64,000 nt of DNA from Croceivirga sp. (lineage in GTDB: Bacteria > Bacteroidota > Bacteroidia > Flavobacteriales > Flavobacteriaceae): the NCBI GenBank assembly GCA_028284935.1, contig JANQQQ010000027.1, positions 1 to 64,000 on the forward strand, written 5' to 3'. The notes under the pieces were generated by a model. The model had not been told where the DNA came from, made no database searches, and saw only the letters and a list, made by a program, of their open reading frames with translations. Numbering within the stretch: position 1 is the first letter of the stretch; every line of letters begins with the position of its first letter. A program made the translations under genes and the position numbers. Of the stretch, positions 54,295 to 61,792 are shown piece after piece.

Positions 54295-54798
54295 CTATTT
54301 GCGGGTTAAACGGGTTATCATATCCTTAAAGGCGGGAAACCGGGACATTAGCTGTTTACGTTGCGCCAGTTCAAAATCTTCAAAACTAAAACCGGGAGAA
54401 ACCGTGCAACCCACTAGGCAATACTCCCCATTCCCAACTACCTCAGCGGCAAACCAATGGCCGGCAGGCACCACATATTGAGGTACTTCGCCCTTTAAAA
54501 CATCACGACCGATTGTTTGATGGGTGTATTGTCCATCTTCTGATATGATGTGAAGTAACAATGGGGAACCATCATAAAAATGCCACATTTCATCTTGCTT
54601 AATCCTATGGAATGATGAGAAGTTATTAGCAGTCAGAAGAAAGTAAATCCCCGTACAATACTTTCTATTTGATGAAAACCCCTCTCCTAGGGAAGTCTGA
54701 TCGATTTCACCGTTGGCACGGTAGGTTTCCTTAAAAAACCCGCCTTCAGGGTGTGGATCTAAATCCAATTGCGCAATGAGTTGTTCCGATTTGGTCAT
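54295..54798 (-). CDS. DUF985-type cupin protein
   Basis: A 167-aa cupin. The start LIAQLDLDPHPEGGFFKETYRA is the DUF985 signature, and SSFHRIKQDEMWHFYDGSPL and VPAGHWFAAEV contain the cupin metal-site residues. A related family member has been assigned to sugar or cofactor chemistry, but the role here is unknown. It runs convergently to the DCC gene and divergently from phzF. Confidence 0.88.
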   Translation of the reverse strand: MTKSEQLIAQLDLDPHPEGGFFKETYRANGEIDQTSLGEGFSSNRKYCTGIYFLLTANNFSSFHRIKQDEMWHFYDGSPLLLHIISEDGQYTHQTIGRDVLKGEVPQYVVPAGHWFAAEVVGNGEYCLVGCTVSPGFSFEDFELAQRKQLMSRFPAFKDMITRLTRK

Positions 54799-54897
54799 AG
54801 ATAATGAAAAACTTTAACCTGAATTCATGGTCCATTCCAAGAGCAAACCTAAAGATATTTAAATGATAGCTAACTTTGATTTTTAATAACGCGGACC

Positions 54898-55689
54898 ATG
54901 GAATTAAAAATGTATCAAATCGATGCCTTTACGGATAGATTGTTTGGAGGAAATCCTGCCGCGGTTTGTCCCTTAAATGAATGGCTAGAACCTACCTTGA
55001 TGCAAAAAATAGCTGAGGAAAACAATCTTGCTGAAACCGCTTTTTTTGTCAAAAATGGAGATAGCTATGAAATACGATGGTTTATGCCCCATGATGAGAT
55101 TGATTTATGTGGGCATGCAACCTTAGCTTCCGCATTTGTCATTTTCAACTACTTGGAACCTAATCTAAAAACAATCTACTTTACATCACAAAGTGGGCCT
55201 TTAGAGGCACAGGTGGAAAATGGGAGAATAGTTCTTGATTTTCCATCCCGTCCGCCAAGGATGGTTGATATCCCCGAAGAAGTTCATGCTTCATTTAACC
55301 ACAAACCCATTGCTGCTGGGGCGAGTAGGGATTTATTGTTGCTGTTTGAAAGCGAGAACGAAATCAAAACGTTGGAGTATGATTTAAGTCCTCTAAAGGA
55401 TTTACCTTATTTGGGAATCATTGCCACCGCAAAAGGCAATGAAGTTGATTTCGTATCCCGCGTATTTGACGCCAATGCCACCATGCCCGAAGACCCTGTC
55501 ACCGGTTCATCCCATTGCACGCTTGCACCTTTTTGGAGCAAAAAACTCAACAAAACGACACTGAGCGCAAAGCAATTGTCCGCACGTCATGGGGATTTGA
55601 TCTGTACCTTGAAAAAGGATAGGGTCTATTTGGCAGGAAATGCTGTGCTTTATTCCAAGGGGACAATCTATTTAGATAGGTTTGCATAG
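54898..55689 (+). CDS. PhzF-family isomerase
   Basis: A 263-aa protein with the PhzF/diaminopimelate-epimerase-like fold. The first motif is QIDAFTDRLFGGNPAAVCPL; NNLAETAFF holds the conserved acidic residue; DLCGHATLAS, then DPVTGSSHCTLAPFW follow in the second half. In phenazine producers PhzF isomerises a DHHA intermediate; no phenazine genes are present, so the substrate here is unknown. Confidence 0.92.
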   Translation: MELKMYQIDAFTDRLFGGNPAAVCPLNEWLEPTLMQKIAEENNLAETAFFVKNGDSYEIRWFMPHDEIDLCGHATLASAFVIFNYLEPNLKTIYFTSQSGPLEAQVENGRIVLDFPSRPPRMVDIPEEVHASFNHKPIAAGASRDLLLLFESENEIKTLEYDLSPLKDLPYLGIIATAKGNEVDFVSRVFDANATMPEDPVTGSSHCTLAPFWSKKLNKTTLSAKQLSARHGDLICTLKKDRVYLAGNAVLYSKGTIYLDRFA

Positions 55690-55732
55690 GCTGATGACGT
55701 TTCAGAACCTGTTCGAATTAAGGAGAAAAACC

Positions 55733-55764
55733 GCGAAACCCCCTGAATTATAAGGGGGTTTCGC
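55733..55764 (+). terminator. hairpin after the phzF-like gene
   Basis: A perfect 12-bp stem, GCGAAACCCCCT and AGGGGGTTTCGC, with an 8-base loop, 44 bases after the stop. The T-tract is weak (CGTTATTTG), but the stem is very stable. It marks the left edge of the putative island. Confidence 0.75.
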
Positions 55765-55772
55765 CGTTATTT

Positions 55773-55794
55773 GTGGAGTACACTGGCATTGAAC
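55773..55794. repeat. attL-like degenerate copy of the tRNA-Val 3' end
   Basis: GTGGAGTACACTGGCATTGAAC matches the plus-strand tRNA end GTGGAGTATACTGG..GAAC at 18 of 22 positions, in the same orientation. It may be an attachment-site remnant or a chance match. Confidence 0.4.
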
Positions 55795-56034
55795 TTTTTA
55801 TAACTATTTGTTTTCTTTAAATATATTTGGCTTAAATGTTCATTGATTTTCAGATGATTAGTATTTTTATTACTGTTAGATTAGAAGATATAACTAACAT
55901 TAATAAAACTGTCAACTCATTGTCTACAGCTTCCTCAACATTCAATTTAAAGGTACCTAATCAGAAAGTGAAACACTGATACTCTTCTCGTGCTTTTTCA
56001 AGTATGAGGGAAAACCTAAAAACTTATTCAACTG
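55795..56034. other. AT-rich region, no feature seen
   Basis: Together with the terminator and repeat on its left this is the longest gene-free stretch near the island (about 345 bases from the phzF stop). I see no convincing reading frame, promoter consensus or repeat in it. Confidence 0.5.
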
Positions 56035-56200
56035 ATGGAAAAAAGGAAGAAATTACAAATAAAACTCATGGAATCGGGTCTTTTTGAATCTAAAGACATG
56101 TGGGACATTCGTCATTAGAAAGTCTATTCGAGAATCTCGAAAACTAAAGAAAAAGAAACTAAAAAAAGCTACTAATCATTTTTTTACATTTAATGAATGA
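56035..56200 (+). pseudogene. small basic protein gene with a frameshift
   Basis: The frame MEKRKKLQIKLMESGLFES ends at a TAG (56116-56118) after 27 codons. If one T of CATTAG is ignored, it continues as RKSIRESRKLKKKKLKK to a TGA at 56198-56200, giving a 54-residue basic protein with uniform character. The restored stop overlaps the ATG of the membrane protein gene at 56193. A palindrome TTCGAGAATCTCGAA (56127-56141) lies within it. It looks like a recently broken small gene, or a sequencing error; the family is unknown. Confidence 0.45.
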
Positions 56201-56807
56201 AATAAAATTTGTTGAAACCTTTATAATCGAAGAGTACAAAACACTTTGGAACTATTATCAGCGTACACTAACCGAAAGAAAACATCTTTTTGATTGGTAT
56301 CTTAAAATTATTACTCTCCCATCTTCACTACTTGGTTTTCTTATTATCAACAAGTCCAATTCGATTGAACTTCCTCTGGACATTGCAGCTGGGATTTTAA
56401 TGGCAATATTTTTTATAGGCTTTTCCTTGTTCGTAACCTACAGTAAGGAAAGTAGAAATGCCGAAAACTATTTAGAATCAATTAAGAGGATTAGGAATTA
56501 CATCTGTCAGGTCAATCCCAATTTAGCAGATGTCTTAATAATCGAAAAAACAAGAAGGAAGAACTCATATTTTTTTGGTATAGACATCATCAAATTTTTC
56601 AGAAGTCTTGTCTTTGTTATTGTAAATTCTATCGTCCTATCATCATCAATAGAGCTTTTCTACGACAGAAAAAACTGGATTACAATCTCAATATTTTTTG
56701 GAGTTTCCTTATTCGTCCATTCATTAATCTATGTCTTATTACATAGAGATGCGTATTATCACGATTACGTTGAGGTTCAAGCAGAGAAAGTCCATGAAGA
56801 AAATTAG
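56193..56807 (+). CDS. four-helix membrane protein of unknown function
   Basis: A 204-aa protein. A charged N-terminus (about 1-35) is followed by two helices (about 36-54 and 62-83), a cytoplasmic loop of about 45 residues (YSKESRNAENYLESIKRIRN), and two more helices (about 132-150 and 160-183). The 2+2 helix layout with a coiled linker is reminiscent of membrane effectors such as SLATT proteins, but I cannot assign a family. It overlaps the broken small gene upstream. Confidence 0.6.
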   Translation: MNEIKFVETFIIEEYKTLWNYYQRTLTERKHLFDWYLKIITLPSSLLGFLIINKSNSIELPLDIAAGILMAIFFIGFSLFVTYSKESRNAENYLESIKRIRNYICQVNPNLADVLIIEKTRRKNSYFFGIDIIKFFRSLVFVIVNSIVLSSSIELFYDRKNWITISIFFGVSLFVHSLIYVLLHRDAYYHDYVEVQAEKVHEEN

Positions 56808-56886
56808 ATAGGGACACTAAGTTGGTGCAATGAGGCATGATGGATATCGATTGCATTCATAAATCAAGGAATAACCTATTTGATTG

Positions 56887-57110
56887 ATGGAAATCTACGA
56901 ATACCTCAGCCTTTCGGAAAACGAACAATTGGAGACACTACGGGATTCCGGTCAATTTATTGCCCATCGTCCTAGCACACACTTTGTGCCATTGACAGGT
57001 TCTTAGTTGAGGTTGAGCTTAGGAAGTCGGACAAAATCATTGGGAAGAAGGTTGTTGAGAAAGGGGAAACCCTTGAAAAATATACATTGGACCTCAATAT
57101 TGAGTTATAA
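56887..57110 (+). pseudogene. frameshifted small conserved flavobacterial protein
   Basis: The frame MEIYEYLSLSENEQLETLRD stops at TAG 57004-57006. Shifted by one base, the sequence goes on as CAIDRFLVEVELRKSD and GKKVVEKGETLEKYTLDL to a TAA at 57108-57110. Together they resemble a small protein type common in Flavobacteriaceae (about 75 aa) that begins MEIYEYL and has FFVEV in the middle. The shift falls at an ACACAC run, where slippage is likely. The total length (224 bases) is not a multiple of three. Confidence 0.65.
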
Positions 57111-57151
57111 GTAATATTTTCGAATTCTATACCTCTTTTAAGTTTTACCAA

Positions 57152-58483
57152 ATGAAGAAATTCAAGCTCCCGTTTATTCTGATTGTTACAGTGACTATTT
57201 CGCTAAGCGCATTTTCTCAATCCAGTTCAAACAAATCATGGGAAATGAACCTTTCGAATTGGGGATATGATAACAATCACAAAGTGAAACTTTTATTTAA
57301 AGAAGCCACTGTTAGATACTATTATAAACCTTCTGGTCTTAGATATAACATTGTTATTATTGCAGTCCATGATATTGGTGATAATGTTCCTTTTTTTGGA
57401 GAACCTGGTACAGAAAGCAATAGAGAAAAATACCTGTATACTCTGAAAGATAGAATCATGGAAATTGTCAATGATTCTTCGGATGATCGTCTAAATTTCA
57501 ACAAAACTATTTATGGCATCAATACAAGACATTATGTAAAAGGGTTCTCAATACCAGAACCGGATGTTACTGATTCCGGAGGATTTGAAGATCCCATCTC
57601 ATCGTACAGCATACAACTAGATCCCCAAGATTTCTATGATGCCACATATGAAATTGAGGCCATTAATAGAATTAATTCAAATCCCTTAACAAACTACAAT
57701 ACCGTTAACGAGGCCAGAGTGGGTAGAATGAAAGAATATTCTACATACTTGGATAAAAAGGAGGAGAAAAAACAAAAAATACTTTCTGAGTTGGCACCAA
57801 GAAACCCTTCAAATATAATCTTGGAACTTGATACATCTCCAAAAGGTAGAAGAAAGGTCTTGGATGAATTGCTGATGGGCAAAAAGACAAGTGATTATGT
57901 TCTAGGTACGTTTAACGCGCTTAGAATTGAATTGGAGAGGGAACGGGCAAGGAAGGAAATGACAATAGGGAATGATCCATTATTTATGAAAGATTATTTC
58001 GAAAGTATTTTCTATGGCCATTTCGATAGGATTAAATCAGACAAAACTAAATTGGTCTTCATATTTAACAATGATAAAGCCAGGGCCTTTAGACAAATGC
58101 ACAATGGTTTTCTTTATTATGCCAGCACTGTTTATTCAAAATACTACAAGAATAATATATTGGATGCATTTACAATTTACCAAACCAAACGGAACAAATA
58201 TTCAGGAGAAGAACGAAGAACAGGAATTGAGACTGATTATGTTATTTGGATACCTAATAAGCTGAATCCAAAATTTCAAGAATATTGGGATAATGACTGG
58301 GAACACCAATTCGGTTCCGACAACGAGAGTTTTTCGCCAGAATTTGAATGGTTGGCATTATCATTCCTCAGCCAACACAATCCGGATAGTTTGGCCTTCA
58401 AACAATTGTTGGAAAACTTATACAGGTACTCAAATGACCTTGACCCTGTTACTTCGAAAAGTAGTTTGATGGATTACAATTAG
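57152..58483 (+). CDS. secreted protein of unknown function (443 aa)
   Basis: The signal peptide MKKFKLPFILIVTVTISLSA is cleaved near AFSQ. The mature protein starts with NKSWEMNLSNWGYDNNHKVK and is rich in Asn, Tyr and Lys, with a helical charged middle (MKEYSTYLDKKEEKKQKIL) and a more globular C-terminus containing DYVIWIPNKLNPKFQEYW. I recognise no domain, repeat or sorting signal. Composition is AT-rich like the rest of the island. Confidence 0.68.
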   Translation: MKKFKLPFILIVTVTISLSAFSQSSSNKSWEMNLSNWGYDNNHKVKLLFKEATVRYYYKPSGLRYNIVIIAVHDIGDNVPFFGEPGTESNREKYLYTLKDRIMEIVNDSSDDRLNFNKTIYGINTRHYVKGFSIPEPDVTDSGGFEDPISSYSIQLDPQDFYDATYEIEAINRINSNPLTNYNTVNEARVGRMKEYSTYLDKKEEKKQKILSELAPRNPSNIILELDTSPKGRRKVLDELLMGKKTSDYVLGTFNALRIELERERARKEMTIGNDPLFMKDYFESIFYGHFDRIKSDKTKLVFIFNNDKARAFRQMHNGFLYYASTVYSKYYKNNILDAFTIYQTKRNKYSGEERRTGIETDYVIWIPNKLNPKFQEYWDNDWEHQFGSDNESFSPEFEWLALSFLSQHNPDSLAFKQLLENLYRYSNDLDPVTSKSSLMDYN

Positions 58484-58589
58484 GTTAAAAACCAACCTCT
58501 TTGTCAACCGTTTGAGGGAAGTCTCTGATTTCAAGTATTATCGTCCCTTACAGCGGAACCAGAAGGTATTGAACCCTGTTTTTTTGAGG

Positions 58590-59585
58590 TTATTTCACCT
58601 TGTACGCCTTCCAGTTTATTCCTGATATATAAAGTGTATCATTGGATTTAGTGAGGAACATATATGTTCCAAATTCAGATATGAAGTTTTTTTCATCGAG
58701 TTGGTATAGTCGAAGTTGCAATTCCCCAAAATCCCCATAAATCGAATCTTGGGTACGCACCAACTGCCAATCCATTATCGGAGAGTTATTTGAATTGGAT
58801 TCCAACATTTTATATGTCCCAAAGTAATTGGAATCAATCTTCTTTTCTGATTTGTTGACCTCAAAACCGGCATCCTCCAGCGTTGACTGTAGTTCCAATA
58901 GTCTGAAGGCAAATTTAACATGCGCCCCTTGAACAAAATTTAGGGCGTCTTTAGTATTGTAAGCAATATTTCTATATTCGGTTTTGGTAAGATAGTTCAC
59001 CAGCAATGTTGAATCTTGTTCATAAGCCCAAGAAATATCGTCCCGGAATGCAATCCTTTTTTTGGCCTCAATACCAGCATTCCTGGCCTCAAAAGACCCA
59101 TCATCGACAGCGTCCAATCCATGTTCGTAGGCATCTTTTAATTTTTCAAAAATGGATTGATACTTTTCAGGGAGTTCCTCGGAATACTGTTTAAGCTTTT
59201 CATATTCATTAAGCTCAAACCCCATCTTTCCCGTTGTAAAGGTAGGTATCCACAGCAACCTATTTAACCTAGGCAAATCATATGTTTTGATTAAACTGTC
59301 ATACCCAAAATTCGCTTGGATGTCCAGGTTTTTTGAATATTCCATATTGCCATAGAAGACTTTATCGCAAATCAAAAGGTTCTCGGTGATCTCATCGGAA
59401 ACCAGATCCATAATATTTTCAACCTTCTCCCTGTTCTTCCTACTTTCATTCCAGTTGTTGAACTGGAGGGCAATTAGTATTCCCAATACGACCAATACAA
59501 TTTCACCAATAGCATAGGTCAGATATTTTGCAACCTTGTAATCCTTTAGAAGTCCCTTCCTGATATTTCTGAAAAACCTTAGCAT
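58590..59585 (-). CDS. DUF6090-family membrane protein
   Basis: A 331-aa protein starting MLRFFRNIRKGLLKDYKVAKY, followed by one helix AIGEIVLVVLGILIALQFNN and WNESRKNREKVE, the diagnostic DUF6090 N-terminus. The remainder is a soluble helical domain. The family is abundant in Flavobacteriaceae and its function is unknown. It is transcribed opposite to its neighbours. Confidence 0.88.
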   Translation of the reverse strand: MLRFFRNIRKGLLKDYKVAKYLTYAIGEIVLVVLGILIALQFNNWNESRKNREKVENIMDLVSDEITENLLICDKVFYGNMEYSKNLDIQANFGYDSLIKTYDLPRLNRLLWIPTFTTGKMGFELNEYEKLKQYSEELPEKYQSIFEKLKDAYEHGLDAVDDGSFEARNAGIEAKKRIAFRDDISWAYEQDSTLLVNYLTKTEYRNIAYNTKDALNFVQGAHVKFAFRLLELQSTLEDAGFEVNKSEKKIDSNYFGTYKMLESNSNNSPIMDWQLVRTQDSIYGDFGELQLRLYQLDEKNFISEFGTYMFLTKSNDTLYISGINWKAYKVK

Positions 59586-59695
59586 AACTAACTATACATT
59601 AGAAAGATAGAAATTAATTGGGTAAGTGAAAATTAATTTATGGACTTTAAAAAACTAATGGTTCAGGTTAAAAAGTGTTTCAGGAACCCATTGAA

Positions 59696-59931
59696 TTCAA
59701 GGCGTAACAGACTTTCCTACAGACCCCATAAGTAGTGAACCAGGGCTATATGCCGTTTCCGTTGTATTAAAAAAAGACAAATTGAATTTTGAAAGACCTA
59801 TTTTAGAAGATGATAAGCTGACTGCTGAAAATGTTAAACGTGAACTGGATAAATTAAACTATTCAAATGATTTCTCTGATGAAGAGTTCTATGGCTATGC
59901 TACATTGGAGAAAATTATAAAAATAGGATAA
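59696..59931 (+). pseudogene. 5'-truncated coding fragment
   Basis: After a TGA at 59693-59695 the frame is open as IQGVTDFPTDPISSEPGLYA and continues VLKKDKLNFERPILEDDKL, ENVKRELDKLNYSNDF to TAA at 59929-59931. It has protein-like character but no ATG; a TTG inside (KDKL) could start a 49-aa protein. It ends 6 bases before the next gene, so it was probably translated with it. Likely the 3' remnant of a larger gene. Confidence 0.45.
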
Positions 59932-59937
59932 CAGAGA

Positions 59938-60246
59938 ATGGAAGAATTTCCTGAAGAATTCGATTTACATGATGTCCTGCTAAACCTTTGGATTCGTCAG
60001 GCAGCTTATCACGATGGTGCCCTAAAAGTGAGTCACAAGGATAGTTACGTGGTTGCGGATAAAGGCAAATATACCTTTTGCGATGAAGGCCATATCAAAA
60101 GGGAGAGGAAACGCCCGGAAGCTATTGAACGAATTTTAAAAGGGCTTATCAAAAAGTATGGTCGGTTGGAGCGAGATGGTTACGAATATTATTTCGACCG
60201 TGATAGGTGGTTAAGGAGAAAGGTTGAATTAGATTTAAGCGATTAA
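59938..60246 (+). CDS. hypothetical acidic-basic small protein (102 aa)
   Basis: A 102-aa soluble protein beginning MEEFPEEFDLHDVLLNLWIR, followed by a VSHKDSYVVADKGKYTFCDEG beta-like stretch and a strongly charged helix RERKRPEAIERILKG. No family is recognised. It follows the truncated fragment by 6 bases, and its end overlaps the end of the convergent Abi-alpha-like gene by 12 bases. Confidence 0.55.
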   Translation: MEEFPEEFDLHDVLLNLWIRQAAYHDGALKVSHKDSYVVADKGKYTFCDEGHIKRERKRPEAIERILKGLIKKYGRLERDGYEYYFDRDRWLRRKVELDLSD

Positions 60247-61032
60247 ATCTTTTATGTCGCCCTCCCTGCAAAGTGTTATGAATTCAAATCCAAATCTGGT
60301 AAGCCTAACCTGTTTGTTTTCATTAGACTCTAGCTTTACATATCGTTCGAAATTCTCCTTTGTTAAAGGAGTATCCTTCCCACCATGATAACTAGTACTT
60401 CGAATGTCAAATTTTAAGTCTTTTTTGTATTCTAGCAAGCCAATGTCAATGAGGTTGTGCAATTCGAATATGGACTTTGGGAGTTGGGCGTTGAAATCAT
60501 GATTAAGAATCCAAACTGAAAAAAAGTATCTTTCAATATATTTATATAAGTCAGAAATCTTTTCTTCCTCCTTAACATTCTTTAAGTAGTTTTCTATTTG
60601 ATGGTTGTTTGCTATTGAATACCTAAAAATAAAATCTAAAACAGTGATATCGCTATTTGTAAGATTACTCAACGCTTCAACCGCTCTCTTTTTTATTACA
60701 TCATTAGAATCTATCGTGACTAGGTTTGATATTAATCTGGCCCACCCGTCTTGTAGATTCGAGTTTTCTTCTAAAGAAATATTGTGTAAAAGAGGTACCA
60801 GTACCTTCAAGTCTAATTTTTTGGCAGTCAAGCCTTTTTTAGAAAGAAACTTTTCGGCTTTTTGAAGAATTTTCACTTGGTTTTTAAATCTTCTCAAGCG
60901 AAAACTATCACCCAAAGTTTCAGCCAATTCCTTCACCGATGGGCCTAAGACGGCCTTAAAAGCTTTTTCACCTTTGTCAAGTAGTTGTTTAGGAATGTTC
61001 AAGCCATCGATTACCTTGCCAATATCGCCCAT
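60235..61032 (-). CDS. Abi-alpha (DUF4393)-like protein
   Basis: A 265-aa protein matching the pattern I know for Abi-alpha/DUF4393: GPSVKELAETLGDSFRLRRF near 30-49, QKAEKFLSKKG, then the central PLLHNISLEENSNLQDGWARLISN near 80-103, which is the most conserved part. The C-terminal half has ELHNLIDIGLLEYK and a winged-helix-like VRLTRFGFEFITLCREG. Members have been linked to abortive infection against phages. It lies directly downstream of tRNA-Val on the same strand, with no promoter consensus visible. Confidence 0.72.
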   Translation of the reverse strand: MGDIGKVIDGLNIPKQLLDKGEKAFKAVLGPSVKELAETLGDSFRLRRFKNQVKILQKAEKFLSKKGLTAKKLDLKVLVPLLHNISLEENSNLQDGWARLISNLVTIDSNDVIKKRAVEALSNLTNSDITVLDFIFRYSIANNHQIENYLKNVKEEEKISDLYKYIERYFFSVWILNHDFNAQLPKSIFELHNLIDIGLLEYKKDLKFDIRSTSYHGGKDTPLTKENFERYVKLESNENKQVRLTRFGFEFITLCREGDIKDLIA

Positions 61033-61141
61033 AATAATTGTTTGCTTTTGATCAGCGTGGGGGTTGAGGCTATTTTTTACTATTCCAAATTGTCAACTAA
61101 ACCTAGAACTACCTATAAACAATGGGGTTAAAAGAAAAATC

Positions 61142-61163
61142 GTGGAGTATACTGGATTCGAAC
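61142..61163. repeat. attR-like repeat at the tRNA-Val 3' end
   Basis: The 22 bases covering the tRNA acceptor 3' strand and T-arm, matched at 18 positions by 55773-55794 in the same orientation. Confidence 0.4.
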
Positions 61164-61217
61164 CAGTGACCTCTGCCCTGTCAAGGCAGCGCTCTAAACC
61201 AACTGAGCTAATACTCC
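61143..61217 (-). tRNA. tRNA-Val (anticodon GAC)
   Basis: The minus strand folds as a full cloverleaf: acceptor GGAGTAT with ATACTCC, D arm AGCTC..GAGC, anticodon stem CTGCC/GGCAG with loop TTGACAG (anticodon GAC), T arm ACTGG TTCGAAT CCAGT. The discriminator base is A and the CCA end is not encoded. It reads valine codons GUC and GUU. Its 3' end is one side of the putative island repeat. Confidence 0.95.
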
Positions 61218-61245
61218 ATAAAAGTGCTGCAATATCGTAAAAATG

Positions 61246-61656
61246 TTACCAATCGCCATATTCAGCCGAATTCTTTTGAGTCTCGTGCAATGTAATGTGT
61301 AGTAATTGCCCTTTGGAAAGCTTGGGCTTCAAAATATCGTAAATGATTTTTACGAAATGTTCTGTTGAGGGAAGAAGGTCCCTAAACTCTGGGCAGTCTT
61401 CATTTAAGTTTTTATGGTCAAAACGTTCTTCTATTTCCTCTTTGATGAGTTTTCCCAAAACGGCCAAGTCAATAATGAATCCGGTATTTGGGTCGACCTC
61501 TCCTCGCACCCGGACTTCCAAATCAAAATTATGCCCATGGTAATAGGGACTATTGCACTTTCCAAAGACCTCTAGGTTCTTTTCATCACTCCAGTCGGGA
61601 TTATGCAATCGATGGGCTGCATTAAAATGAGCTTTTCTACATATGGTGGCAATCAT
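61246..61656 (-). CDS. queD: 6-carboxy-5,6,7,8-tetrahydropterin synthase QueD / PTPS family
   Basis: A 136-aa protein of the PTPS family. Zinc ligands are in HFNAAHRLH near 8-16 and YYHGHNFDLEV near 38-48, and the catalytic Cys in FGKCNSPYYHGHN near 34. CHHLE-type catalytic residues fit QueD, which makes the first pterin intermediate in queuosine synthesis from dihydroneopterin triphosphate. The other queuosine genes are not in this window, so a PTPS role in another pathway is possible. Confidence 0.9.
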   Translation of the reverse strand: MIATICRKAHFNAAHRLHNPDWSDEKNLEVFGKCNSPYYHGHNFDLEVRVRGEVDPNTGFIIDLAVLGKLIKEEIEERFDHKNLNEDCPEFRDLLPSTEHFVKIIYDILKPKLSKGQLLHITLHETQKNSAEYGDW

Positions 61657-61792
61657 CTACAACCGTTTAAAAGGATTGCAAAGTTACCTCAAAAAGATAG
61701 TTCCGTAATGGAATATCCATAGTTTGACAAAATAGTATTTGCCGAACTGCCCTTCCTCCATTACCTTTCTTTATCCAATAACCCTCAACCTC

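Larger units (their letters stand above)
55773..61163. mobile_element. putative decayed integrative island in tRNA-Val
   Basis: The segment is bounded by a 22-base direct repeat: the 3' end of tRNA-Val (61142-61163) and a copy with 18 of 22 identical bases (55773-55794). The interval lies downstream of the tRNA 3' end, the usual geometry for tRNA-integrated elements. Inside are an Abi-alpha-like gene, proteins of unknown function and three broken small genes. There is no integrase, so the element would be a remnant or depend on another. The link rests on one repeat and is an inference. Confidence 0.4.
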
